In this document: in pieces, positions 1 to 7,376 of the stretch
Layout: every line of letters begins with the position of its first letter
Position numbering within the stretch: position 1 is the first letter of the stretch
NCBI GenBank assembly: GCA_023395465.1
Contig: JAEWZE010000173.1
Location: 1-13,959, forward strand
DNA from: Pseudomonadota bacterium
Lineage (GTDB): Bacteria > Pseudomonadota > Gammaproteobacteria > Xanthomonadales > Xanthomonadaceae
Direction of reading: 5' to 3'
DNA length: 13,959 bases
Program-made: the position numbers and the translations under genes
The notes under the pieces: model-generated
The model's input: the letters and a program-made list of their open reading frames with translations, nothing else
What the model was told of the DNA's origin: nothing
The model's database searches: none

Positions 1-1
1 G

Positions 2-730
2 ACCTTCGCCGCGCATGGCGTGCATGGCCTGTCGGCCATTGCCGCACTGACCGCCCAGCACACGCGGGGCGTCACCGCCGTCCACGTGCCGCCGGTCGAG
101 TTCCTGCGCGCGCAGATCGACGCCTGCTTCGACGACTTCGACATCGGCGCGGTCAAGCTCGGCATGCTCGCGACCGCCGAGGTGATCCACGCAGTGGCCG
201 ACGCGCTGCAGGCGCATGCGCCTGCGCCGCTGGTGCTCGATCCGGTGATGGTCGCGACCTCGGGTGCGCGCCTGCTGGCCGAGGACGCGCTGGAGGCGCT
301 GCGCACGCGCCTGCTGCCGCGCGCCGACCTGCTGACGCCCAACATCCCCGAAGCCGAACTGCTGGCCGGCATGCGCATCGCCAGCGCCGCCGACGCCGAA
401 CAGGCACTGGCCCGCCTGCTGGCGATGGGCGCCAGGGCCGTCCTGCTCAAGGGCGCGCACCTGGACGAGGGCGCGCAGGTGGTCGACCGCTACCGCGACG
501 CGACCACGTCCGCCGTGTTCACCCATGCCCGCCTGCCGATCGAAGGCCACGGCACCGGCTGCACCCTCGCGTCGGCCGCCGCGGCGCGGCTGTGCCTGGG
601 ATGGCCGGTGCCGCAGGCCGCCGCGGCGGCGGTCGACTACGTGGGCCGCGCCTTGCGCCAGGGCTACCGGCCCGGACGCGGCGAGGCGCGCGTGCTCGAC
701 CACCTGGGCGCATCGGAACCGCAGGCATGA
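2..730 (+). CDS. thiD: Hydroxymethylpyrimidine/phosphomethylpyrimidine kinase, 5'-truncated by window edge
   Basis: ThiD phosphorylates 4-amino-5-hydroxymethyl-2-methylpyrimidine (HMP) and HMP-phosphate to HMP-PP, the pyrimidine half of thiamine, in the cytoplasm. The reading frame is open from base 2, where TFAAHGVHGLSAIAALTAQ matches the conserved ThiD segment just after the N-terminal substrate loop; about 25-30 N-terminal residues lie outside the window. Further family landmarks are VLDPVMVATSG (near 238-270), LLTPNIPEAELLAG (near 332-370), and the C-terminal GHGTGC motif, whose cysteine codon is at 560-562 and forms the anion-hole/active-site region of this ribokinase-like fold. A GTG at 20 could be mistaken for the start, but homology runs upstream of it. 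The stop (728-730) overlaps the next start as ATGA. No other thiamine gene is visible. Confidence 0.93.
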   Translation, partial: TFAAHGVHGLSAIAALTAQHTRGVTAVHVPPVEFLRAQIDACFDDFDIGAVKLGMLATAEVIHAVADALQAHAPAPLVLDPVMVATSGARLLAEDALEALRTRLLPRADLLTPNIPEAELLAGMRIASAADAEQALARLLAMGARAVLLKGAHLDEGAQVVDRYRDATTSAVFTHARLPIEGHGTGCTLASAAAARLCLGWPVPQAAAAAVDYVGRALRQGYRPGRGEARVLDHLGASEPQA

Positions 731-1578
731 CCCCGGCGTCCGCCAGCGGCCACGAGGTGCGCGCGGCGGACGGCCATCGCTGGGACCTGCTCGCGCGCAT
801 TCCGCCCGTGCCCCGCCACAGCCTGCTGTGGCTGCCCGCGCTGGGCGTCGCCGCCCGCCACTACCTGCCCTTCGCCGAAGCGCTGGCGGCGCGCGGCGTC
901 GCGGTCTTCCTGCACGAATGGCGCGGCCACGGCAGCAGCAGCCTGCGCGCCCGCCGCGGCGTGGACTGGGGCTATCGCGAACTGCTGGTGCAGGACATCC
1001 CCGCCAGCCAGGCGGCCATCGACCGTCTCCTGCCCGACGGCCCGCCGCGGATCGTCGGCGGCCACAGCCTGGGCGGACAGCTGGCCTGCTGCCGGCTGGC
1101 GCTCGCGCCCGGCACGGCCGAGGCGACGTGGCTGGTGGCGAGCGGCGCTCCCTACTGGCGAGCGTTCCCGATGCCGCACCGTGCGTGGCTGCCGCTGGCC
1201 TACCGCTTCCTGCCCTGGCTGGCGTCGGTCAACGGCGCCCTGCCCGGCCGCCGCATCGGCTTTGGCGGCAACGAAGCCGCACGGGTCATCGTCGACTGGG
1301 CGCGGACCGCAATCAGCGGTCGCTACGCCGCGGCGGGACTGGCCGCGGACCTCGAGGCGGGGCTGTCCCGTCTCGACCGGCCCGCGCACGCACTGCTGCT
1401 GTCGCAGGACTGGCTGGCGCCGCACTCGTCGCTGGCGTTCCTGCTCGGCAAGATGCCGCGGGCACCGGCACGGATCGAATGCCTGGACGCAACCGCCGCC
1501 GGCACCCGGCCCGACCACTACGCCTGGATGCGGGAGCCCGAACGCGTGGCCGACCGCCTGTGCGCTCAGCTGCCGTAG
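727..1578 (+). CDS. Alpha/beta-fold hydrolase of unknown substrate
   Basis: A 283-aa serine hydrolase of the alpha/beta fold. The nucleophile elbow GGHSLGG places the catalytic serine at residue 114. HEWRGHGSS (63-71) is the usual segment after strand beta-4, and DHYAW near the C-terminus supplies the likely catalytic histidine (H264). The acid is probably D228 in SQDWLAP, but this is less certain. There is no signal peptide or membrane segment, so it should be cytoplasmic. The start at 727 is chosen because ATGA overlap with thiD indicates translational coupling, and homology-like sequence begins only after it; the frame is open further upstream inside thiD, but that part is a shadow. The 3' end overlaps galE by 13 bp, tail to tail. 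The substrate cannot be told from sequence; esterase or lysophospholipase-like activity is possible. Confidence 0.85.
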   Translation: MTPASASGHEVRAADGHRWDLLARIPPVPRHSLLWLPALGVAARHYLPFAEALAARGVAVFLHEWRGHGSSSLRARRGVDWGYRELLVQDIPASQAAIDRLLPDGPPRIVGGHSLGGQLACCRLALAPGTAEATWLVASGAPYWRAFPMPHRAWLPLAYRFLPWLASVNGALPGRRIGFGGNEAARVIVDWARTAISGRYAAAGLAADLEAGLSRLDRPAHALLLSQDWLAPHSSLAFLLGKMPRAPARIECLDATAAGTRPDHYAWMREPERVADRLCAQLP

Positions 1579-2579
1579 CCGTCCGGATTCATCGACTGCC
1601 AGCGCCAGGCATCGCGGCACATGGCATCCACATCCAGCTCCGCCCGCCAACCCAGCAGCGCCTGCGCGCGCGCGGGATCGGCATACACCTCGGCCACGTC
1701 GCCGGCGCGCCGGCCGACGATCTCGAACGGCACCGCGCGCCCCGAAGCCCGCTCGAAGGCCCGTACCAGCTGCAGCACGCTCACCCCCGAGCCGGTGCCG
1801 AGGTTGACGGTGAAGCCGCTGCCGGTGCGGGCCAGCGTGTCCAGGGCATCGGCATGCGCGCGCGCCAAGTCGACCACGTGGATGTAGTCGCGCACGCCGC
1901 TGCCGTCGACCGTTGGCCAGTCGCCGCCGAACACGCTCAACCGCTCGCGGCGGCCCACGGCGACCTGGCAGATGTAGGGCATCAGGTTGCTGGGCGTGCC
2001 GGAGGGATCCTCGCCGATCAGCCCCGAGGCATGCGCGCCGACAGGATTGAAGTAGCGCAGGATGCCGGCCTGGAAATCCGGGTCGGCCTCGCACAGGTCG
2101 CCGATCAGCTGCTCCATCACCAGCTTGGTACGGCCGTAGGGATTGGTCACGCGCAGCGCGGCATCCTCGGCCACCGGGACCCGTTCGGGATCGCCATAGA
2201 CCGTGGCCGACGAACTGAACACCATCCGCTTCACGCCCGCGTCCCGCATCGCCTGCAGCAGGTTGAGCGTGCCGGTGATGTTGTTGTCGAAGTAGTCGAG
2301 CGGCCGTTCGCACGATTCGCCCACCGCCTTGAGCGCGGCGAAGTGCACCACCGCCTCGAACCCGCCATCGGCCAGCAGCGCCATGGTGGCGTCGCGGTCG
2401 CGCAGGTCCACGCGGCGGAAGTCCAGCGCCCTGCCGGTGATCCGCTGCAACCGATCGAGGACATGGGGGGAGCTGTTGCCCAGGTTGTCGGCGATGACCA
2501 GCGCGTGTCCGCGCGCGGCGAGCTCGACGCAGGTATGGCTGCCGATGTAGCCGGTACCGCCGAAGACGAGGATGCGCAT
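1566..2579 (-). CDS. galE: UDP-glucose 4-epimerase, possibly also acting on UDP-GlcNAc
   Basis: A 337-aa short-chain dehydrogenase-type epimerase interconverting UDP-Glc and UDP-Gal with bound NAD. The N-terminus carries the Rossmann motif GGTGYIGSH (residues 7-15); the catalytic set is S124 in SSSATVYG plus Y148 and K152 (YxxxK in NPYGRTK). NPVGAHASGLIGEDP (178-192) and RDYIHVVDLA (230-239) are classic GalE landmarks, and the length matches the E. coli enzyme (338 aa). Counting back from the colinear C-termini, the E. coli Y299 'gatekeeper' position is V298 here. A small residue at this site (cysteine in human GALE) is known to let the enzyme accept N-acetylated substrates, so UDP-GlcNAc/UDP-GalNAc epimerisation is inferred. 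It is transcribed away from the EPS genes, and its 3' end overlaps the hydrolase. Confidence 0.95.
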   Translation of the reverse strand: MRILVFGGTGYIGSHTCVELAARGHALVIADNLGNSSPHVLDRLQRITGRALDFRRVDLRDRDATMALLADGGFEAVVHFAALKAVGESCERPLDYFDNNITGTLNLLQAMRDAGVKRMVFSSSATVYGDPERVPVAEDAALRVTNPYGRTKLVMEQLIGDLCEADPDFQAGILRYFNPVGAHASGLIGEDPSGTPSNLMPYICQVAVGRRERLSVFGGDWPTVDGSGVRDYIHVVDLARAHADALDTLARTGSGFTVNLGTGSGVSVLQLVRAFERASGRAVPFEIVGRRAGDVAEVYADPARAQALLGWRAELDVDAMCRDAWRWQSMNPDGYGS

Positions 2580-2608
2580 GCCGCGGGTCCAGGGAACGCC
2601 AGCGGCCG

Positions 2609-2637
2609 ATTATCCGTCATGACGCGCCACGTGCGCA
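2609..2637 (-). promoter_or_regulatory. Candidate galE promoter with palindrome in the spacer
   Basis: On the minus strand a GATAAT hexamer (plus-strand 2609-2614) is a 5/6 match to the sigma-70 -10 box, about 30 bp upstream of the galE ATG. The spaced -35 position (2632-2637, TGCGCA on the minus strand) is only a weak match. A perfect 10-bp palindrome, CGTCATGACG (2615-2624), fills the spacer directly next to the -10 box and could be an operator, though a palindrome of this length can occur by chance. Confidence 0.4.
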
Positions 2638-2688
2638 TTGGCCGCATGCCGCCGCAATCCCCGTTCTGCCATGTCGCGCCCCATGCGC

Positions 2689-2717
2689 GTCCGGCCAGCA
2701 CCGGCCGTGCCTAGAAT
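2689..2717 (+). promoter_or_regulatory. Candidate promoter for the EPS operon
   Basis: TAGAAT at 2712-2717 is a good -10 hexamer (5/6) in an otherwise GC-rich intergenic region, 31 bp ahead of the dehydrogenase ATG, giving a leader of roughly 25 nt. The corresponding -35 position (2689-2694) is poor, so an activator may be needed. A direct repeat CCGGCC-N4-CCGGCC (2691-2696 and 2701-2706) lies just where an activator or repressor would bind. An ATG at 2716 overlaps this box and is therefore a poor choice for the gene start. Confidence 0.4.
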
Positions 2718-2748
2718 GCGACCCTTCCTTGACCAGACGGCCCGACAG

Positions 2749-4038
2749 ATGACCGCTCCGCTTCCCGAACGCAACGACATCCGCATCGCCGTGATCGGGC
2801 TGGGCTATGTCGGCCTGCCGCTGGCCGCCGCCTTCGGCCGTCAATACCCGACCGTGGGCTTCGACATCGACGCCGCACGCGTCGAGCAGCTGCGCCGCCA
2901 CCACGACCAGACCCTGGAGATGTCGGAGGAGGAACTGCGCGCCTCGACCCGGTTGTCCTGCACCGCCGATGCCGCGGCGCTGCGCGAGTGCAACGTATTC
3001 ATCGTCACCGTGCCCACCCCGATCGACGAATACAAGCGCCCCGACCTGCGCCCGCTGGAATCGGCCAGCCGCACCGTGGGCAAGGCGATCTCGCGCGGCG
3101 CCGTGGCGATCTTCGAGTCGACCGTGTACCCGGGCGCGACCGAGGAAGTGTGCGTGCCGATCATCGAGCGCGAGTCGGGCCTGCGCTTCAACGAGGATTT
3201 CCACGCCGGCTACAGTCCCGAACGCATCAATCCGGGCGACAAGGAACACCGCCTGGAGACCATCCTCAAGGTGACCTCGGGCTCGACGCCGGCCGCCGCG
3301 GACTTCATCGATGCGCTCTATCGCAGCGTGATCACCGCCGGCACGCACAAGGCCTCGAGCATCCGCGTGGCCGAGGCGGCCAAGGTGATCGAGAACACCC
3401 AGCGCGACGTCAACATCGCGCTGATCAACGAGCTGGCCCTGATCTTCGGCCGCCTGGGCATCGATACCCACGAGGTGCTGGAAGCCGCCGGCACCAAATG
3501 GAACTTCCTGCCGTTCCGTCCGGGCCTGGTCGGCGGCCACTGCATCGGCGTCGATCCGTACTACCTCACCCACAAGGCGCAGCAGATCGGCTACCACCCC
3601 GAGGTGATCCTGGCCGGACGCCGCATCAACGACAGCATGGGCAGCCATGTCGCCCAGCGGGTGGTCAAGCTGATGCAGCAGCGCGGGCTGCGTACCGCGG
3701 GTGCGAAGGTGCTGATCCTGGGCCTGGCGTTCAAGGAGAACTGCCCTGACCTGCGCAATACCCGCGTCACCGACATCATCGACGAGCTGCGCACCTACAA
3801 TGTCGATGTCGACGTGCACGACCCATGGGTCTCGCCCGCGCAGGCCAGCCACGAGTACGGCATCTCGCCGGTGGCCGAGCCGGCGCCGGGAGGGTACGAC
3901 GCCGTGATCCTGGCGGTCGCGCACCGCCAGTTCGTGGCGCTGGGCGCCGATGGCGTGCATGCTTTCGGCAAGCCCGATGCGGTGGTGTTCGACGTCAAGC
4001 GCGCGCTCCCGCGCGACCGCGTCGACGGCTGCCTCTGA
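2749..4038 (+). CDS. tviB: Nucleotide-sugar dehydrogenase, TviB/WbpO type (UDP-HexNAc 6-dehydrogenase)
   Basis: A 429-aa NAD-dependent UDP-sugar 6-dehydrogenase that oxidises C6 of a UDP-hexose to the uronic acid in two steps. It has the N-terminal NAD motif IGLGYVGLPLA (16-26), substrate-binding EAAKVIENTQRD (209-220) with K212, and the catalytic cysteine C265 in GGHCIGVDPYYLT. The segments NPGDKEHRLETI (161-172) and GTKWNFLPFRPGLVGG (248-263) are typical of the TviB (UDP-GlcNAc) and WbpO (UDP-GalNAc) branch rather than of UDP-glucose dehydrogenase. Start at 2749 fits the family N-terminus; upstream in-frame starts at 2638 (TTG) and 2716 fall in the promoter region. No strong Shine-Dalgarno is visible. 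It is followed after 19 bp by an epimerase, presumably in one operon. Whether the true substrate is UDP-GlcNAc or UDP-GalNAc cannot be decided from sequence. Confidence 0.9.
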   Translation: MTAPLPERNDIRIAVIGLGYVGLPLAAAFGRQYPTVGFDIDAARVEQLRRHHDQTLEMSEEELRASTRLSCTADAAALRECNVFIVTVPTPIDEYKRPDLRPLESASRTVGKAISRGAVAIFESTVYPGATEEVCVPIIERESGLRFNEDFHAGYSPERINPGDKEHRLETILKVTSGSTPAAADFIDALYRSVITAGTHKASSIRVAEAAKVIENTQRDVNIALINELALIFGRLGIDTHEVLEAAGTKWNFLPFRPGLVGGHCIGVDPYYLTHKAQQIGYHPEVILAGRRINDSMGSHVAQRVVKLMQQRGLRTAGAKVLILGLAFKENCPDLRNTRVTDIIDELRTYNVDVDVHDPWVSPAQASHEYGISPVAEPAPGGYDAVILAVAHRQFVALGADGVHAFGKPDAVVFDVKRALPRDRVDGCL

Positions 4039-4057
4039 CCCACAACCGGACATTCGA

Positions 4058-5065
4058 ATGCGCGTACTCGTCACCGGCGCCGCCGGCTTCATCGGTTCCC
4101 ACCTGAGCCACCGCCTGATCGAACGCGGCGACGAGGTACTCGGCTACGACAACCTCAACAACTACTACGATCCGGCACTCAAGCAGGCCCGGCTGGAGCG
4201 GCTGCTGCCGCGGCCCGGCTTCTCGTTCGTGCAGGGTTCGCTGGAGGACCGCGGCACGCTCGAGCGCGCGTTCGCCAACTTCCGTCCGCAGCGGGTGGTC
4301 AACCTCGCCGCGCAGGCGGGCGTGCGCTACTCGCTGGAGAATCCGCACGCTTACATCGACAGCAACATCGTCGGCTTCACCAACATCCTCGAATCCTGCC
4401 GCCATGGCGGCATCGAGCATCTGGTCTACGCCTCGTCGAGCTCAGTCTATGGCGCCAACCGCAAGCTGCCGTTCGCGGTCGAGGACAGCGTCGACCACCC
4501 GGTGAGCCTGTACGCGGCGACCAAGAAGGCCAACGAGCTGATGGCGCACACCTACAGCCACCTGTTCGGCCTGCCCACCACAGGCCTGCGCTTCTTCACC
4601 GTGTACGGCCCCTGGGGCCGGCCGGACATGGCGCTGTTCCTGTTCACGAAGAACATCCTCGAAGGCCGGCCGATCGACGTGTTCAACCACGGCCACCACA
4701 CGCGCGACTTCACCTACATCGACGACATCGTCGAAGGCGTGATCCGCACCCTCGATCGCGTGCCCGGCCCCGATCCAGCCTACGACCCGCTGCTGCCCAA
4801 CCCGGGCTCGTCGAGCGCGCCGTACCGCGTCTACAACATCGGCAACCACCAGCCGGTGCAGCTGCTGCGCTACATCGAGGTGCTCGAGCAGTGCCTGGGG
4901 CGCAAGGCGGAGAAGAACCTGCTGCCGATGCAGCCGGGCGACGTGGCCGACACCGAGGCCGACGTCGCCGCCCTGCAGCGCGACACCGGCTACGTGCCGT
5001 CGACCTCCATCGAGAGCGGCGTGGCGCGATTCGTGGAGTGGTACCGCAGCTACCACGGAGCCTGA
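4058..5065 (+). CDS. NAD-dependent epimerase, CapI-type UDP-glucuronate 4-epimerase
   Basis: A 335-aa extended short-chain dehydrogenase predicted to interconvert UDP-glucuronate and UDP-galacturonate. Visible are the Rossmann motif TGAAGFIGSH (6-15), DNLNNYYDPALKQARL (31-46), NLAAQAGVRYSLENP (82-96), SSSSVYG (126-132) and the catalytic YxxxK (Y152, K156). LRFFTVYGPWGRPDMALFLF (177-196) is a hallmark of the CapI/LpsL-type UDP-glucuronate epimerases and unlike TviC, the epimerase that normally accompanies TviB. The start at 4058 puts the Rossmann motif at the usual place; the frame is open upstream but only as a shadow of the dehydrogenase. No UDP-glucose dehydrogenase is in view, so either UDP-GlcA comes from elsewhere or this enzyme acts on the N-acetylated uronic acid made next door. 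Confidence 0.88.
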   Translation: MRVLVTGAAGFIGSHLSHRLIERGDEVLGYDNLNNYYDPALKQARLERLLPRPGFSFVQGSLEDRGTLERAFANFRPQRVVNLAAQAGVRYSLENPHAYIDSNIVGFTNILESCRHGGIEHLVYASSSSVYGANRKLPFAVEDSVDHPVSLYAATKKANELMAHTYSHLFGLPTTGLRFFTVYGPWGRPDMALFLFTKNILEGRPIDVFNHGHHTRDFTYIDDIVEGVIRTLDRVPGPDPAYDPLLPNPGSSSAPYRVYNIGNHQPVQLLRYIEVLEQCLGRKAEKNLLPMQPGDVADTEADVAALQRDTGYVPSTSIESGVARFVEWYRSYHGA

Positions 5066-5144
5066 ACCCGCCGCCCCCCGCCGTGACCGTTATTGCCGCG
5101 ATTCCGCGTTATTCATGGCATCGGAAATCAAGCGGGGTTTGCAG
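5066..5144 (+). other. Short gap before the export block; weak promoter-like patch
   Basis: The 79-bp gap holds a C-run (5073-5080) followed by a locally AT-richer patch (5089-5116) that could contain a weak promoter, but no -35/-10 pair with normal spacing is convincing. GCGGGG (5132-5137) lies 7 bp ahead of the ATG at 5145 and supports that start over the ATG at 5115, which has no Shine-Dalgarno-like sequence. Confidence 0.3.
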
Positions 5145-5762
5145 ATGCGCATGTTGAGGCAAGTGATCGTGATGCTGCTGGCCGCCATGCTGGCGGCATG
5201 CGCCACCGGCGGCGGACTGGCCGAAGCGCCGCCCATGCCCGACCAGGGCCCGGTGGACGACTACGCCATCGGCGTGGACGACGTGGTCCAGGTCGCCGTC
5301 TGGCGCAACCCCGAACTCGGCATCAACGTCCCGGTGCGTCCGGACGGCAAGATCTCGGTGCCGCTGGTCGGCGACGTGATGGCCGGCGGCCGCACCCCGA
5401 GCGAGGTCGCCGCGGACATCCAGGAAAAGCTGTCGGCCTACGTGCGCGACCCGCAGGTGGCGGTGATCCTGACCGACCTGCGCAGCCATGAATATCTGTC
5501 CCGGGTGCGCGTGACCGGTGCGGTGCGCCAGCCGGTCTCGATCCCCTACCGCCAGGGCATGACCGTGCTCGACGCGGTGCTGGCCGCCGGCGGCGTGAAC
5601 GAGTTCGCCGCCCCCGACCGCTCCAGCCTGTACCGCAAGAACGGCGATGAGACCACCAGCTACGCCATCCGCCTCGACAGGATCATCAACCGCGGCGACC
5701 TGAGCACCAACTTCAAGGTCGCCCCGGGCGACGTCATCACCGTGCCGGAGCGGGCGTTCTGA
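5145..5762 (+). CDS. Short Wza-like polysaccharide export (OPX) lipoprotein
   Basis: A 205-aa periplasmic/outer-membrane polysaccharide export protein. From the chosen start the N-terminus is a lipoprotein signal peptide with lipobox LAAC (lipidated C19). A Poly_export domain follows (about 38-112: DDYAIGVDDVVQVAVWRNPE, then VRPDGKISVPLVGDV), then one SLBB domain (about 120-170: VRVTGAVRQPVSIPYRQGMT), ending in a short APGDVITVPERAF tail. Wza is about 380 aa and ends in an amphipathic helix that forms the outer-membrane pore; this protein stops well before that, so it probably needs a separate outer-membrane channel, for which the beta-barrel at 8142-9461 is the obvious candidate. The protein resembles the export component of exosortase/PEP-CTERM EPS loci. 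An ATG at 5115 would add ten residues to the signal peptide. The stop overlaps the next start by one base (TGATG). Confidence 0.9.
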   Translation: MRMLRQVIVMLLAAMLAACATGGGLAEAPPMPDQGPVDDYAIGVDDVVQVAVWRNPELGINVPVRPDGKISVPLVGDVMAGGRTPSEVAADIQEKLSAYVRDPQVAVILTDLRSHEYLSRVRVTGAVRQPVSIPYRQGMTVLDAVLAAGGVNEFAAPDRSSLYRKNGDETTSYAIRLDRIINRGDLSTNFKVAPGDVITVPERAF

Positions 5763-7351
5763 TGCAGCCGAGCACCCTGCCCGTACCCCAGCGTGCGGCG
5801 ACGACGGCCGGCCCGGCCAGCCCGATCATCTCCCCGATCGAGTACGTCAAGCTGGTCCTGAAGGAAGGACGCCGCCGCATCGTCGTGCTGACCGCGATCT
5901 TCGCGCTCATCGCGCTGCTGACCTTCGTGATCGGCCTGTTCGTGGTCGGCCGCAACTACCAGGTCTCGGTGACGATTCTGGCCCAGGAAAGCGACATCAT
6001 CCAGCCGCTGCTCGAAGGCCGCGCGGTTCCGACCGGTGTCACCGATCGCGCCGGCATGGCCCGCCAGATCGTGTACGGCCGCAAGGTGCTGTCGCAGATC
6101 GTGGAGCAAGGCGGCTGGGACGCGGCCAACATGAGCCCGTTGCAGAAGGACCGCCTGATCGAGGAGATCCAGGGGCGCACCCTCGTCACTAGCCCGCGCG
6201 CCGACCTGGTCCAGATCACCTACCGCGACAACGATCCCGAACGCGCGCACCGCGTCACCGAGATGATGGGCGCGATGTTCATCAGCGAGACACTCGCCAC
6301 CAAGAGCCGCGAGAGCCGCGAGGCCTACGAGTTCATCGAGAAGCAGGTGCAGGAGTACCACCGCAAGCTCACCGATGCGGAAGACAACCTGCAGGAGTAC
6401 CGCTCGCGCAACGCCGACGCCCAGCCCGGCAGCGCGACAGACGTGCACTCGCGCATCTCGGCGCTGCGTACCCAGGTGGAGCAGACGCGCATGGCCCTGC
6501 TGGAACAGCAGTCGCGCGAGGGCTCGATCGCCTCGCAGCTGTCGGGCGAATCGGCCGTCACCTCGGTGCAGACGCGCGAGACGCTTTACCGCACGCGCCT
6601 GATCGAACTGCAGGCCGAGCTCGACCGCCTGCTGCTGACCTACACCGACCGCCATCCGGACGTGCTGCGCGTGCGCCACCAGATGGAGGACGTGCAGCGG
6701 CAGCTGGTCCAGGAGCGCGACCGCGCCGCCAGCGGCCAGTCGCCGACCGGCTCGGAGGATTCCCAGCTCAACCCGCTCTACCAGGAGCTGCGCAGCCAGC
6801 TGGCGCAGACGCGGCGCGAGGTCGCCGGCACGCGCTCGCGCATGAACGTGGCCGAGAGCCTGCTCCAGGGTGAACTGGACCGCAGCCGCCGCATCGCGGC
6901 GTCCGAAAGCGTGCTGGCCGAACTCACCCGCGACTACGAGGTCAACCGCGAGATCTACCAGGACCTGCTGCGCCGGCGCGAGAACGCCCGCGTGTCGATG
7001 GGCCTGGACCTGGAGAACCGCGGCCTGACCCTGCGGGTCCAGGACCCGGCCACCATGCCACTGCGACCCACCGGCCTGCGCTTCATGCACATCGCCTCGG
7101 CCGGGCTGCTGGCCGCCGTCGCGATCCCGTTCGGCCTGCTGTGGCTGCTGGTGCGCTTCGACCCGCGCGTGCGCAGCCCGCAGCTGATCGAAGCCAGGAG
7201 CCGCTACCCGCTGCTGGCGACGATCCCGGCCTATCCCTCGCCGCGCGAGCGGCGCAGGCAGGTCTTCAACCTGACGGTGGGCACCTGCATGGTGCTGGCG
7301 GTGCTGCTGCTGTACGCGGTCACCTACGCCTACAAGATGACCAACGGTTGA
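5762..7351 (+). CDS. Polysaccharide chain-length determinant (Wzz/PCP family, XrtA-locus type)
   Basis: A 529-aa inner-membrane polysaccharide co-polymerase that sets chain length and connects the polymerase with the OPX protein. Order: short cytoplasmic N-terminus with IEYVKLVLKEGRRR (26-39), TM1 (about 40-63), a long periplasmic domain, TM2 (about 442-465) and an additional hydrophobic segment near the end (about 501-523). The periplasmic part is predicted coiled coil in two stretches (about 180-260 and 275-410), with TYTDRHPDV (293-301) being a family hallmark. DPATMPLRPTG (428-438) is the proline-rich motif before TM2. There is no fused kinase domain; the ATPase is the next gene. The length and third hydrophobic segment fit the chain-length proteins of exosortase EPS clusters better than short O-antigen Wzz. 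Translation is probably coupled to the upstream gene through TGATG. Confidence 0.9.
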   Translation: MQPSTLPVPQRAATTAGPASPIISPIEYVKLVLKEGRRRIVVLTAIFALIALLTFVIGLFVVGRNYQVSVTILAQESDIIQPLLEGRAVPTGVTDRAGMARQIVYGRKVLSQIVEQGGWDAANMSPLQKDRLIEEIQGRTLVTSPRADLVQITYRDNDPERAHRVTEMMGAMFISETLATKSRESREAYEFIEKQVQEYHRKLTDAEDNLQEYRSRNADAQPGSATDVHSRISALRTQVEQTRMALLEQQSREGSIASQLSGESAVTSVQTRETLYRTRLIELQAELDRLLLTYTDRHPDVLRVRHQMEDVQRQLVQERDRAASGQSPTGSEDSQLNPLYQELRSQLAQTRREVAGTRSRMNVAESLLQGELDRSRRIAASESVLAELTRDYEVNREIYQDLLRRRENARVSMGLDLENRGLTLRVQDPATMPLRPTGLRFMHIASAGLLAAVAIPFGLLWLLVRFDPRVRSPQLIEARSRYPLLATIPAYPSPRERRRQVFNLTVGTCMVLAVLLLYAVTYAYKMTNG

Positions 7352-7376
7352 TCACGACCGTTGCGTCGAAGAACCC

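Noticed and set aside
525..2714. Plus-strand open frame of 729 codons running across thiD, the hydrolase and antisense to galE
   Set aside because: It covers three genuine genes in other frames and is Arg/Pro/Ala-rich without domain signatures.
5115..5144. ATG at 5115 as the start of the OPX lipoprotein
   Set aside because: It has no Shine-Dalgarno-like sequence and would lengthen the signal peptide by ten residues; the ATG at 5145 has a GCGGGG at fitting distance and gives a compact lipoprotein signal.
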